Shown: in pieces, positions 5,891 to 12,444 of the stretch
Layout of the letters: every line of letters starts with the position of its first letter
Numbering within the stretch: the stretch's first letter is position 1
Assembly: GCA_946408305.1 (NCBI GenBank)
Contig: CAMJRQ010000009.1
Coordinates: 1-12,444 of the forward strand
Origin: an uncultured Prevotellaceae bacterium
GTDB lineage: Bacteria > Bacteroidota > Bacteroidia > Bacteroidales > Bacteroidaceae
DNA: 12,444 nt
Direction of reading: 5' to 3'
Made by a program: the position numbers and the translations under genes
Notes under the pieces: generated by a model
What the model was told of the DNA's origin: nothing
What the model saw: only the letters and a program-made list of their open reading frames with translations
Databases searched by the model: none

Positions 5891-6969
5891 TTTCGGGGGG
5901 CTTTACGTAGTGTGCGGAGCGAGGCCTCGAGCGTGCGCAGCAGGTCGCGCTTGTCGGTGGAGGGGGAATAGACGAAGCCCTCGGCCACGACGACGCGCTC
6001 CTGGGCCGTGTCGACCGAGGCGAGCGCCACGAAGGGTCCTCCCAGGGCTGCGTTGTGCATCTCCCAGAGGCCGCGCACCTGCTGCACGCGGCGGCCGTCC
6101 ATCAGCCTCATCTCGCTCAGGAGGACGGGGCGGCCGTCAACGCGGGTGGTGGTCATCCACTGGTCGGGCTCGCTGCCGGGTATGTGGGCCTGCATCACGG
6201 AGTCGCGGCGGCGGACGAAGTTCTCGGGCGTGAGAGGGTCGGAGCCGTCCCATGGATAGGCGTAGACAACGAGGTTGAGGTCGCGCTCGTTGCGGTTCGT
6301 GCCGGCCCAGAGGAAGTGGTCGCGCCGTTTGGTGGCACACAGCTCGGCCGGGGCGTCGATGGTGAGGCCCAGGAGAGAATCGAGCTCGGAGCTGACGCGC
6401 CGGTTGGGCTTACGGCTCAGCTGGGCGGCGCGCATGTCAATCTGGGCGTCGGCCAGGAGCTGCCTCGCGCGCGGGCCATATTCAGAAAGGTACGCGCGAA
6501 GGGCATCGAGGGTGGGCGCGGCCACCGTGACTTCGATTTGGGGGCGCGCCACCACATCGCGGTCGAGGCCCATCAGGGGGCGACGGAGCGAGGGGTCGAT
6601 GCGCACGAAGAGCTTGCTGTGGAAGGTGCTGAACTTGGGCTTGTAGTGCTGCGAGAGGATGCGTGTGAGACGGAAGAAGGGCTCGGCCTGCGTCAGGCCG
6701 GGCACGGGGCCGCAGAGCAGCTGGGTGAGCGAGTCGGAGAGGTCGCTCTGCCACACCTGGGCATCGGTGACGAGCAGCAGCTCGCTGGGCAGCCCCACGG
6801 AGCGCACGAGGCGCTTCTCGGCCGTCTTGTCGGGGCCGCAGGCGGCGAGGGCGAAAAGGGCAACAGGGAGAAAGAGCAAACGCAACACGTTGCGTCGGCC
6901 CGAGGAACGTGTTGCGAGGGGCCGAGGAACGTGTTGCGTTTTTAACATTTCCACTCCGCCTCGGTTCAT
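5887..6969 (-). CDS. DUF4837 family lipoprotein
   Basis: Read from the ATG at 6969, whose first base is the last base of the murI stop (TGATG), the product is 360 residues. A hydrophobic stretch LLFLPVALFALAAC ends in a lipobox with Cys44, so it is a predicted lipoprotein. The remainder matches what I know of DUF4837, a Bacteroidota family of unknown function: SELLLVTDAQVW, a central FVRIDPSLRRPLMGLDRDVV segment, a WDGSDPL region, and a C-terminal RGLWEMHNAALGGPFVAL block. The start is uncertain. A 27-residue leader before the hydrophobic core is long and mostly encoded by a short DNA repeat (6881-6938); ATG 6948 and GTG 6888 are alternatives, and GTG 6888 gives a conventional lipoprotein signal (VLRLLFLP...). 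The ATGA overlap with the downstream DUF1573 gene suggests the two products work together at the envelope. Confidence 0.85.
   Translation of the reverse strand: MNRGGVEMLKTQHVPRPLATRSSGRRNVLRLLFLPVALFALAACGPDKTAEKRLVRSVGLPSELLLVTDAQVWQSDLSDSLTQLLCGPVPGLTQAEPFFRLTRILSQHYKPKFSTFHSKLFVRIDPSLRRPLMGLDRDVVARPQIEVTVAAPTLDALRAYLSEYGPRARQLLADAQIDMRAAQLSRKPNRRVSSELDSLLGLTIDAPAELCATKRRDHFLWAGTNRNERDLNLVVYAYPWDGSDPLTPENFVRRRDSVMQAHIPGSEPDQWMTTTRVDGRPVLLSEMRLMDGRRVQQVRGLWEMHNAALGGPFVALASVDTAQERVVVAEGFVYSPSTDKRDLLRTLEASLRTLRKAPRK
6881..6938. repeat. Short direct and inverted repeat cluster in the DUF4837 leader
   Basis: CCGAGGAACGTGTTGCG occurs twice, at 6900-6916 and 6922-6938 (period 22). An inverted relative, CGCAACACGTTGCG, lies at 6881-6894 and is itself a hairpin (CGCAAC/GTTGCG). 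In the lipoprotein frame the two direct copies are read in different phases. Confidence 0.8.
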
Positions 6970-7817
6970 CAGCCCAGTGTGATGCGTTCGGCCGCCACGC
7001 GCTCGCCCAGGAAGAGGGTGGCGCTGTCGGTGAAGAAATCGGGCTGCTCGGTGGTCAGGAACCGTCGCGAGGCACCGACGGAGAGTTTCTCGTTCATCTC
7101 GGGATGCCGGCGCAGATAGTCCTCGAGGCTGCGGGCCACATACTCGCCCTGGGAGATGATGCGCACGCCGGAGGGCATATACTGGCGTATCTTCTCGAGG
7201 AGGAGCGGATAGTGGGTGCAGCCCAGGATGACGGTGTCGATCTGCGGGTCGCGGCGCAGGAGCGACTCGATGTGGCGGCGCACGAAATAGTCGGCTCCGG
7301 GGCCCTGCGACTCGCCGTTCTCGACGAGCGGCACCCACATGGGGCAGGCTTCGGAGGTGACCTGTATGTCGGGGTAGAGCTTGGCTATCTCGAGCTCGTA
7401 GGTGCAGCTGCGCACGGTGCCCATCGTGGCCATTACGCCGACGTGGCGTGTCTGCGACATCTCGCCCACGCACTCGGCCGTGGGGATGACCACTCCGAGC
7501 ACGCGGCGCCAGGGCTCCACCTCGAGGAGATCCACCTGCTGGATGGTGCGCAGCGCCTTGGCCGAAGCGGTGTTGCAGGCCAGGATGACGAGCGGGCAGC
7601 CCTGCTCGAAGAGGTACTGCACGGCCTGGCGCGTGAAGTCGTAGACGAGGCGGAAGGAGCGCGTGCCGTAAGGGGCACGCGCATTGTCGCCCAGATAGAC
7701 ATAGTCGTAGTGGGGCATCAGCGCGCATATCTCGCGCATCACCGTGAGACCGCCGAAGCCCGAATCGAAGATGCCGATGGGGCCGGGCTTGGGGGCAGGA
7801 CTAATTGGCTGGTACAT
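6969..7817 (-). CDS. murI: Glutamate racemase MurI
   Basis: MurI interconverts L- and D-glutamate in the cytoplasm, supplying D-Glu for the peptidoglycan stem peptide. The 282-residue product has GIFDSGFGGLTV (catalytic-site Asp18-Ser19), YLGDNARAPYG (41-51), the first catalytic cysteine in LACNTASA (Cys81), GVMATMGT (127-134) and the second catalytic cysteine in ILGCTHYPLL (Cys200). ATG 7817 is chosen because it puts the DSG motif the usual short distance from the N-terminus; an upstream in-frame ATG at 7907 would add 30 arginine- and proline-rich residues lying entirely within the preceding skp gene. With this start the gene overlaps the skp stop by 17 bp, and its own stop shares one base with the DUF4837 ATG, so it is tightly coupled on both sides. 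Confidence 0.96.
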   Translation of the reverse strand: MYQPISPAPKPGPIGIFDSGFGGLTVMREICALMPHYDYVYLGDNARAPYGTRSFRLVYDFTRQAVQYLFEQGCPLVILACNTASAKALRTIQQVDLLEVEPWRRVLGVVIPTAECVGEMSQTRHVGVMATMGTVRSCTYELEIAKLYPDIQVTSEACPMWVPLVENGESQGPGADYFVRRHIESLLRRDPQIDTVILGCTHYPLLLEKIRQYMPSGVRIISQGEYVARSLEDYLRRHPEMNEKLSVGASRRFLTTEQPDFFTDSATLFLGERVAAERITLG

Positions 7818-8382
7818 TTTCTGTCTGTGCTGGCTGCGCCTCGGGAGCGGGTGTCGCGGGGGCCGGCGTGGCGGGAGCCTCGATGAGACCCAGTTTCTGG
7901 CGCACAAAGTCGGAGACGTCGACTCCCATCACGGGGTTGATGAAGGGGCAGGCGTTGCCGTCGGTGTTCAGTATGTAGGCATAGCCACGCTCGACACCCA
8001 CCTCGAGCACGGCGCGGTTGAGTTTCTTCTCCACCTCGGCCATCAGCTCGGCCTCAGCCTTGGCAATGAGCTCCTCGGCCTGCTGGCGGAACTTGACGCC
8101 GTTGTCCATGAGCGTCTGGAGCTCGCCCTGGCGCTTCTGCATGATGCTCTGGGGGAAGTCCTTCTGGCCCTGCAGGAAGTCTACGAATTTCTTCTGGAAC
8201 TCCTCCTCGCCGCGGGTCGACTCGGCCTCGTACTTGGCGCGCAGGGCGGCCAGGTCGGTCTGAGCCTGCGTGTACTCGGGCATCTCGTGGAGCACCTTGG
8301 TGTAGCTCATGTAGCCGAACTGCACCTGGGCCATGAGTGCCACGGGCAGGAGGAGCGTGAAAAGACTAATCAGACGTTTCAT
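7801..8382 (-). CDS. skp: OmpH/Skp family periplasmic chaperone, third of three tandem copies
   Basis: The 193-residue product has a signal peptide (MKRLISLFTLLLPVALMAQ). A short beta segment FGYMSYTKVLHEMPEYTQAQ follows, then a long charged, heptad-rich coiled-coil region (about 40-125), a returning strand GYAYILNTDGNACPFINPVM, and a Pro/Ala-rich tail from about 168 (APATPAPATPAP). Skp trimers hold unfolded outer-membrane proteins in a coiled-coil cavity and deliver them to BamA. The start lies 7 bp after the stop of the preceding skp gene, and the 3' end overlaps murI by 17 bp. The Pro/Ala tail is not part of the core fold and is probably flexible. Confidence 0.92.
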   Translation of the reverse strand: MKRLISLFTLLLPVALMAQVQFGYMSYTKVLHEMPEYTQAQTDLAALRAKYEAESTRGEEEFQKKFVDFLQGQKDFPQSIMQKRQGELQTLMDNGVKFRQQAEELIAKAEAELMAEVEKKLNRAVLEVGVERGYAYILNTDGNACPFINPVMGVDVSDFVRQKLGLIEAPATPAPATPAPEAQPAQTENVPAN

Positions 8383-8389
8383 TGCTCAA

Positions 8390-8950
8390 TCACTTTTGGG
8401 GGGCAGCGGCGGGAGCGGCAGCAGGAGCGGGAGCGCTCTGGGCAGCACCGCCCACGATGCCCAGTTCTTTCTTCAGCTGCTCGGTGATGTCCTTGCTGAG
8501 CTGCGAGTTCACAAAGGGGATGGCACCCGTGCTGGTGTCGACGACGTAGACGTAGTTACCGGCCTCGCCAATCTTCTTCACGGCGGCGAGCACCTTGTCC
8601 TGGATGGCCTCCACCTTCTCCTGCTGAGCCTGGGCGAGAGCCTTCTGGTTGTCTTCGTAGGACTGGTTCATGCGCTGGTAGAGGTCCTGCAGCTCGGCCT
8701 CGCGGCGCTGGCGCACGTTGTCCAGCAGGTTGGCCTGCTCTTTCTGGTACTCTTCGTTCTTCTTCTGGAACTCGTCCTGCATGAGCTTCATGTCGGCTTC
8801 ATACTGCTTGGCCATGGCCTGAATCTCTTCCTGAGCGGTGGTGTACTCCTTCATGTTGGGGATGATTTCGGCACTGTTGAAGTGAGCAAACTGCTGTGCG
8901 CTCAGGCACATGGGCGCCATCATCATGATGGCAATCAGAATCTTTTTCAT
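8390..8950 (-). CDS. skp: OmpH/Skp family periplasmic chaperone, second of three tandem copies
   Basis: The 186-residue product has the signal peptide MKKILIAIMMMAPMCLSAQ. Its mature start FAHFNSAEIIPNMKEYTTAQ aligns by eye with both neighbouring paralogues. A Gln/Glu/Lys-rich coiled-coil arm (about 40-125), the strand NYVYVVDTSTGAIPFVN, and a tail of Ala/Pro repeats (AQSAPAPAAAPAAAPQK) follow. Like the third copy, it has a low-complexity tail that the first copy lacks. A 10-bp palindrome TAAACGTTTA (8950-8959) abuts the ATG; whether it matters is unknown. The 64-bp gap before this gene is one of the longer gaps in the operon and contains a 7-bp tandem repeat. Confidence 0.92.
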   Translation of the reverse strand: MKKILIAIMMMAPMCLSAQQFAHFNSAEIIPNMKEYTTAQEEIQAMAKQYEADMKLMQDEFQKKNEEYQKEQANLLDNVRQRREAELQDLYQRMNQSYEDNQKALAQAQQEKVEAIQDKVLAAVKKIGEAGNYVYVVDTSTGAIPFVNSQLSKDITEQLKKELGIVGGAAQSAPAPAAAPAAAPQK

Positions 8951-8991
8951 AAACGTTTACGTGTGTTATTTTAATGATGTTTATTTGCTTA

Positions 8992-9014
8992 ACTATGCAC
9001 TATGGACTATGGAC
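8992..9014. repeat. Three-copy 7-bp tandem repeat between skp genes
   Basis: ACTATGC, ACTATGG and ACTATGG are followed by a partial AC. The array ends against the stop codon (9015-9017) of the first skp gene, in the 64-bp spacer before the second. Confidence 0.75.
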
Positions 9015-9521
9015 TCAATTATACCCCAGCTTGGTGAGCACCTCGTTGGAGATGTCGATCTTGGGGCTGGCAAAGATGATGCCGGCGTCGCTGGCGCGGT
9101 CGAGGATGAGGCTGTATCCCTTCTGGTCGGAGATGTCCTTGACGGCGTTGTAGATTTCGTCCTGGATGGGTGCCATGAGGCTCTCGCGCTTCTTGTAAAG
9201 CTCGCCTTCGGGGCCGAAGTATTTCTTCTTCAGCTCGGCAGCCTCTTTCTCCTTGGCCACGATGGCGTCTTCGCGCTTGGCCTTCTGCTCGTCGGAGAGG
9301 AAGACGGCCTCGCTCTGATAGTTCTTGTAGAGGGTCTGAGCCTCGGTGGTGAGGGCTTCCACCTCGGCCTGCCATTTCTTGCTCACCTGGTTGAGCTGCT
9401 CGTTGGCTCGCTCGTAGGCGGGGATGTTCTTCAGGATATACTCCATGTCGACGAGCGCAAACTTCTGTGCGCTGGCTTGTGCGGCAAAGAGCACGCACAG
9501 GGCAAACATTAATTTTTTCAT
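9015..9521 (-). CDS. skp: OmpH/Skp family periplasmic chaperone, first of three tandem copies
   Basis: The 168-residue product, closest to bamA, has the signal peptide MKKLMFALCVLFAAQASAQ. The mature start KFALVDMEYILKNIPAYERA is the canonical OmpH/Skp beginning. A charged coiled-coil arm (about 40-120; KREDAIVAKEKEAAELKKK) and the closing strand GYSLILDRASDAGIIFASPK with DISNEVLTKLG follow. It lacks the Pro/Ala tail of the other two copies, so it is the most typical Skp of the three. An A/G-rich leader including AAGAAGAAT immediately precedes the ATG and could favour initiation. It lies 63 bp after the bamA stop. Confidence 0.95.
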   Translation of the reverse strand: MKKLMFALCVLFAAQASAQKFALVDMEYILKNIPAYERANEQLNQVSKKWQAEVEALTTEAQTLYKNYQSEAVFLSDEQKAKREDAIVAKEKEAAELKKKYFGPEGELYKKRESLMAPIQDEIYNAVKDISDQKGYSLILDRASDAGIIFASPKIDISNEVLTKLGYN

Positions 9522-9584
9522 ATTCTTCTTTTTTTTCTTTTTGCGGAGAGCCGGGCTCCCCTGGGTTTATACGTTCGTTGGTTT

Positions 9585-12212
9585 TCAGAATTCTTGTCCG
9601 AGTATGAAGTGGAAGTGGCTCTTGGCATAGGTCTTGGAGCCATAGACGCTGTCGAAACCGTAGGCCCAGTCGATGCCGAGCAGTCCCACCATGGGGAGCA
9701 TGATGCGCACACCGGCTCCGACGGAGCGTTTCATGTCGAAGGGATTGAAGTTCTTGATGCTCGACCACGCGTTGCCGCCCTCGGCAAAGACCAGTCCGTA
9801 GAGGTTGGTGGTGGGGCTGAGCATGAAGGGATAGCGCAGCTCGACGGTGAAGCGGTCGTAGGCATAGCCGTTGTATCCGCCGCCCGAGAGCGAGCCGTTG
9901 TCGTAGCCGCGCAGTCCGATGGTCTCGGTGGCGTAGGAGGAGCTGTAGCCCGACGTGCCGTCGCCTCCGACGTAGAAGGTCTCGAAGGGCGACTTCTTGT
10001 GCTTGTTGTAGGAGCCCAGTATGCCGGCCTCGACGCGGGTCATCAGCACGAAGCACTTGTCGGCGTTCGAGAGGGCCGTGTAGGTGCGCATCTTGAACTT
10101 CCACTTGTGATACTCCACCCAGCGATACTTCTCCTGCGACTCCTGCCGATACGTGTTGCTCGTATAGTCGTTGGCCAGCTTGCTGTAGTCCTTGCCGTCG
10201 AAGAGGCTGTAGGGAGGTGTGATGGAGGCCGTGAGCTGGAAGTCGGAACCCGAGCGCGGATAGATCTGGTTGTCGGTGCTGTTGCGCGAGAGGTTGACGT
10301 TCAGGCTGATGTTGTTACAGTTTCCGTTCGAGATGATGAAGTATCGCCAGTCCTTCAGCATGTAGCGCGTATAGCTCAGGTCGGCGCTCACCGTGAAATA
10401 GTCGTCGGGCCAGCGCAGTCGCTTGCCCCATCCGAGGCTGACGCCCAGAATCTTGACGAACTTGTCGGGGTCGTAGTAGTTCTCGTAGTAGTTATACCCG
10501 TTCATGCCATAGCCGTAGAGGTAGTTGCTGTAGTAGTTGTTGTACCAGGCCTGGTTGTAATAGTTGTCGCTGATGTCGGTCTGCTTGCTGAAGAAGGCAC
10601 TGAAGTTGAGCGTGTTGGGACGTTTGCCTCCGAACCAGGGGTTCATGTAGTTCACGCTGTAGGCCTGATAGTATCGGCCGTTGGTCTGCCCGCTGATGCT
10701 GAACGTCTCGCCGTTGCCCTGGGGCATCACTCCGCGGCGCAGGCCGCCCTTGCTGAAGAGGTTGGCCATGCAGAAGTTGCTGAACTTCAGACCTATCTTT
10801 CCGATGACGCCCGTCTGTCCGTAGCCCAGCGAGAACTCCACCTGGTCGTTCGGCTTGGGTGTGAGTCCCCAGTTGATGTCGACGGTGCCGTTCACCTGGT
10901 CGGGCTTTATGTCGGGGTTCACCTTCTCGTCGAAGTGTCCCATCGAGGCTATCTCGCGGAAGGAGCGCTCGAGGGCTGCCTTCGAGAAGAGGTCGCCGGG
11001 CTTGTTGCGCAGCTCGCGGCGGACGACGTTCTCGTAGACGCGGTCGTTGCCCAGGATGCGCACGTGGCTGATGTGGGCCTGCGTACCTTCGTAGATGCGC
11101 ATCTCGAGGTCTACCGAGTCGCCCACGATGTTCACCTCGACGGGGTCGAGTCGCGAGAAGACGTATCCGTTGTTGTAGTAGAGGTTCGAGACGGCGTCTG
11201 GGTCGTCTTTCAGGCGGTCGTTCAGGAGTTTCTGGTTGTAGACGTCGCCTTTCTTCATGCGCAGCATCTCGCTGAGCGCGTCGGTGGGATAGAGCGTGTT
11301 GCCCACCCATTCGATGTTGCGCACGTAGTATTTCTGGCCTTCCTCCACCTCGATGTTCACGTTCACGCCGCCCTTGTCGCCGGGAGTGATGCTGTCGGCC
11401 ACGATGACGGCATCGCGGTAGCCCAGCTCGGCATATTTCGAATAGAGGTTCTCCTTGGCCTCCTTGTAGCGGCTCTCCACGAACTTTTTGCTGCGGAAGA
11501 GGCTGGCGATGGTGCCTCGCTCGTGAATCTTCTTCAGCACGCCGTTGTTGAAGAGCGTGCCCTTGATTTTCTTGGTGGGCAGCACCTCGTTGCCGGTGAT
11601 GTAGATGTGGTCCACCTTGACCTTCTCTTTCTTGTCTACGTTGACATCGACTATCACGCGCCCCGGTGCTCCGGCGTCGTCGCGCTGCACGATGTTGAGC
11701 TCGGCGTTCTTGTAGCCTTTCTCGTCGAAGTATCGCTTGCCCAGAATCTTGGCGCGGTCAATCATGTTGGGCGTCAGCTGGTTGTCCTTCACCAGCCCGA
11801 GCTTCCCCTCGAGGTCGTCGCGCTCGTTCTTCTTCACTCCGTTATAGTTTATCTGCGAGATGCGGGGCCGCTGTGTGAGCTGGATGTGCAGGTAGATGGA
11901 GTCTCCGACGATGCTGTCGGCACTGATGGACACGTTGCTGAAGAGTCCGTTGCGCCAGTATCGCTTGATGGCACCTGTGATTTCCTCGCCTGGCACCTCG
12001 ACGCGCTGCCCCACGGCCAGTCCGCTCAGTCCGATGAGCAGATAGTCGTCATAGTTCTGCACGCCGGCCACGCTGATGTTGGCGATGGTGTACCATTTGG
12101 GCGTGCGGCTGTAGTCGATGACGGGGTTCACCTCGCGCTGCACCACTTGTGCCCACATGCCAAGGGCCGGACCGATGAGGAGTGTCAGTAATATAAGATG
12201 TATCTTTTTCAC
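9585..12212 (-). CDS. bamA: Outer membrane protein assembly factor BamA
   Basis: BamA is the essential beta-barrel that folds and inserts other outer-membrane proteins. The 875-residue product has a signal peptide (MKKIHLILLTLLIGPALGMW, then AQ) and a periplasmic part of successive POTRA domains (about 40-460; repeat starts include KWYTIANISVAGVQNYDDYL, KVDHIYITGNEVLPTKKIKG and HISHVRILGNDRVYENVVRR). The C-terminal 16-stranded barrel ends in the beta-signal FHFILGQEF with a terminal Phe. The conserved L6 motif appears as GLRGYDNG (R768-G769-Y770). Residues 549-583 form a Tyr/Asn-rich stretch, probably an extracellular loop. The start is a GTG: an in-frame TAG (the uppS stop) lies 18 bp upstream and no ATG intervenes, and the GTG directly precedes the KKIHLILL signal sequence. 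The gap from uppS is 15 bp. Confidence 0.97.
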   Translation of the reverse strand: MKKIHLILLTLLIGPALGMWAQVVQREVNPVIDYSRTPKWYTIANISVAGVQNYDDYLLIGLSGLAVGQRVEVPGEEITGAIKRYWRNGLFSNVSISADSIVGDSIYLHIQLTQRPRISQINYNGVKKNERDDLEGKLGLVKDNQLTPNMIDRAKILGKRYFDEKGYKNAELNIVQRDDAGAPGRVIVDVNVDKKEKVKVDHIYITGNEVLPTKKIKGTLFNNGVLKKIHERGTIASLFRSKKFVESRYKEAKENLYSKYAELGYRDAVIVADSITPGDKGGVNVNIEVEEGQKYYVRNIEWVGNTLYPTDALSEMLRMKKGDVYNQKLLNDRLKDDPDAVSNLYYNNGYVFSRLDPVEVNIVGDSVDLEMRIYEGTQAHISHVRILGNDRVYENVVRRELRNKPGDLFSKAALERSFREIASMGHFDEKVNPDIKPDQVNGTVDINWGLTPKPNDQVEFSLGYGQTGVIGKIGLKFSNFCMANLFSKGGLRRGVMPQGNGETFSISGQTNGRYYQAYSVNYMNPWFGGKRPNTLNFSAFFSKQTDISDNYYNQAWYNNYYSNYLYGYGMNGYNYYENYYDPDKFVKILGVSLGWGKRLRWPDDYFTVSADLSYTRYMLKDWRYFIISNGNCNNISLNVNLSRNSTDNQIYPRSGSDFQLTASITPPYSLFDGKDYSKLANDYTSNTYRQESQEKYRWVEYHKWKFKMRTYTALSNADKCFVLMTRVEAGILGSYNKHKKSPFETFYVGGDGTSGYSSSYATETIGLRGYDNGSLSGGGYNGYAYDRFTVELRYPFMLSPTTNLYGLVFAEGGNAWSSIKNFNPFDMKRSVGAGVRIMLPMVGLLGIDWAYGFDSVYGSKTYAKSHFHFILGQEF

Positions 12213-12227
12213 GTCGCGTTTTCTTGT

Positions 12228-12444
12228 CTATTCGGTTTTGCCCTCCACTTGTTCGCCTGTGAGCCCGAAGCGGCGCTGGCGCTGCTGATATACGGCGATG
12301 GCCTCTTCGAGGTCGGCGGGCGTGAAGTCGGGCCAGTAGATGTCGGTGAAGTAGAACTCGCTGTAGGCGCATTGCCAGAGCAGGTAGTTGCTGATGCGCA
12401 GCTCGCCGCCGGTGCGGATGAGCAGGTCGGGGTCGGGCATGAAG
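12228..12444 (-). CDS. uppS: Isoprenyl transferase UppS (C-terminal end only; 5' part outside window)
   Basis: About 71 C-terminal residues are visible, running off the window edge. They contain the highly conserved cis-prenyltransferase block [20 protein letters not shown] followed by [14 protein letters not shown]. The Arg-Thr-Gly-Gly-Glu-x-Arg-x-Ser-Asn part binds the pyrophosphate of isopentenyl diphosphate. UppS makes undecaprenyl diphosphate, the lipid carrier for peptidoglycan and O-antigen precursors, at the inner membrane. It ends TAG 15 bp before the bamA GTG, so the two are probably co-transcribed; uppS-bamA adjacency is common in Bacteroidota. Confidence 0.95.
   Translation of the reverse strand, partial: FMPDPDLLIRTGGELRISNYLLWQCAYSEFYFTDIYWPDFTPADLEEAIAVYQQRQRRFGLTGEQVEGKTE

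Noticed and set aside
6970..7728. Upstream extension of the DUF4837 frame through murI
   Set aside because: The extra residues are Arg/Pro/His-rich frame-shadow sequence inside murI; the natural start is at or after the murI stop.
7818..7907. Longer MurI start at 7907
   Set aside because: It would add 30 Arg/Pro-rich residues encoded inside the skp gene, and racemases of this family begin close to the DSG motif.
9545..9570. Possible terminator between bamA and the first skp gene (GGAGAGCC/GGGCTCCC)
   Set aside because: The stem has a mismatch and almost no loop, and on the transcribed strand it is followed by an A/G run rather than T, so it is unlikely to terminate.
9594..12191. 865-codon open frame on the plus strand opposite bamA
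   Set aside because: It is codon-aligned with bamA, its sequence is low-information (Val/Ala/Asp/His/Leu-rich) with no family resemblance, and it is explained by the lack of TTA, CTA and TCA codons in bamA.

Overview
The window is GC-rich chromosomal DNA from a member of the Bacteroidota, most likely order Bacteroidales (Prevotella-like). The evidence is a type IX secretion porU-porV pair, Bacteroidota-only families (DUF4837, the MurI-OmpH-BamA-UppS neighbourhood), signal peptides ending in AQ, and starts without clear Shine-Dalgarno sequences. The genus cannot be fixed from the sequence alone.

Layout. (1) Positions 1-2969, plus strand: the 3' part of porU (sortase of the type IX secretion system) followed by porV (outer-membrane cargo shuttle), ending at a strong bidirectional hairpin terminator. 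(2) Positions 2970-3645: a gene-free convergent gap. It holds the terminator, a roughly 400-bp element bounded by inverted repeats and packed with at least nine hairpins, and a separate very GC-rich REP-like hairpin. (3) Positions 3646-12444, minus strand, in transcription order: uppS (3' end only), bamA, three tandem skp/ompH genes, murI, a DUF4837 lipoprotein, a DUF1573 protein and meaB.

How the genes fit together. The minus-strand set is an envelope-building cluster. UppS makes the undecaprenyl carrier lipid, BamA inserts outer-membrane proteins, the Skp-like proteins chaperone them across the periplasm, and MurI supplies D-glutamate for peptidoglycan. Two uncharacterised exported proteins are translationally coupled behind MurI through TGATG and ATGA overlaps. 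MeaB, the GTPase that guards methylmalonyl-CoA mutase, sits last after a 70-bp gap and looks functionally unrelated. PorU and PorV, opposite, act at the outer membrane; PorV itself is a beta-barrel and so is expected to be a BamA client.

The protein-coding genes are all recognisable families. The least explained DNA is the inverted-repeat-bounded hairpin array at 3094-3500. Its hairpins are laid out almost mirror-symmetrically around a central 11-bp stem, and several share a T(A/G)(A/G)AG pentaloop that flips orientation between the two halves. Three short tandem repeats at gene junctions (22-, 8- and 7-bp periods) are a second noteworthy feature.
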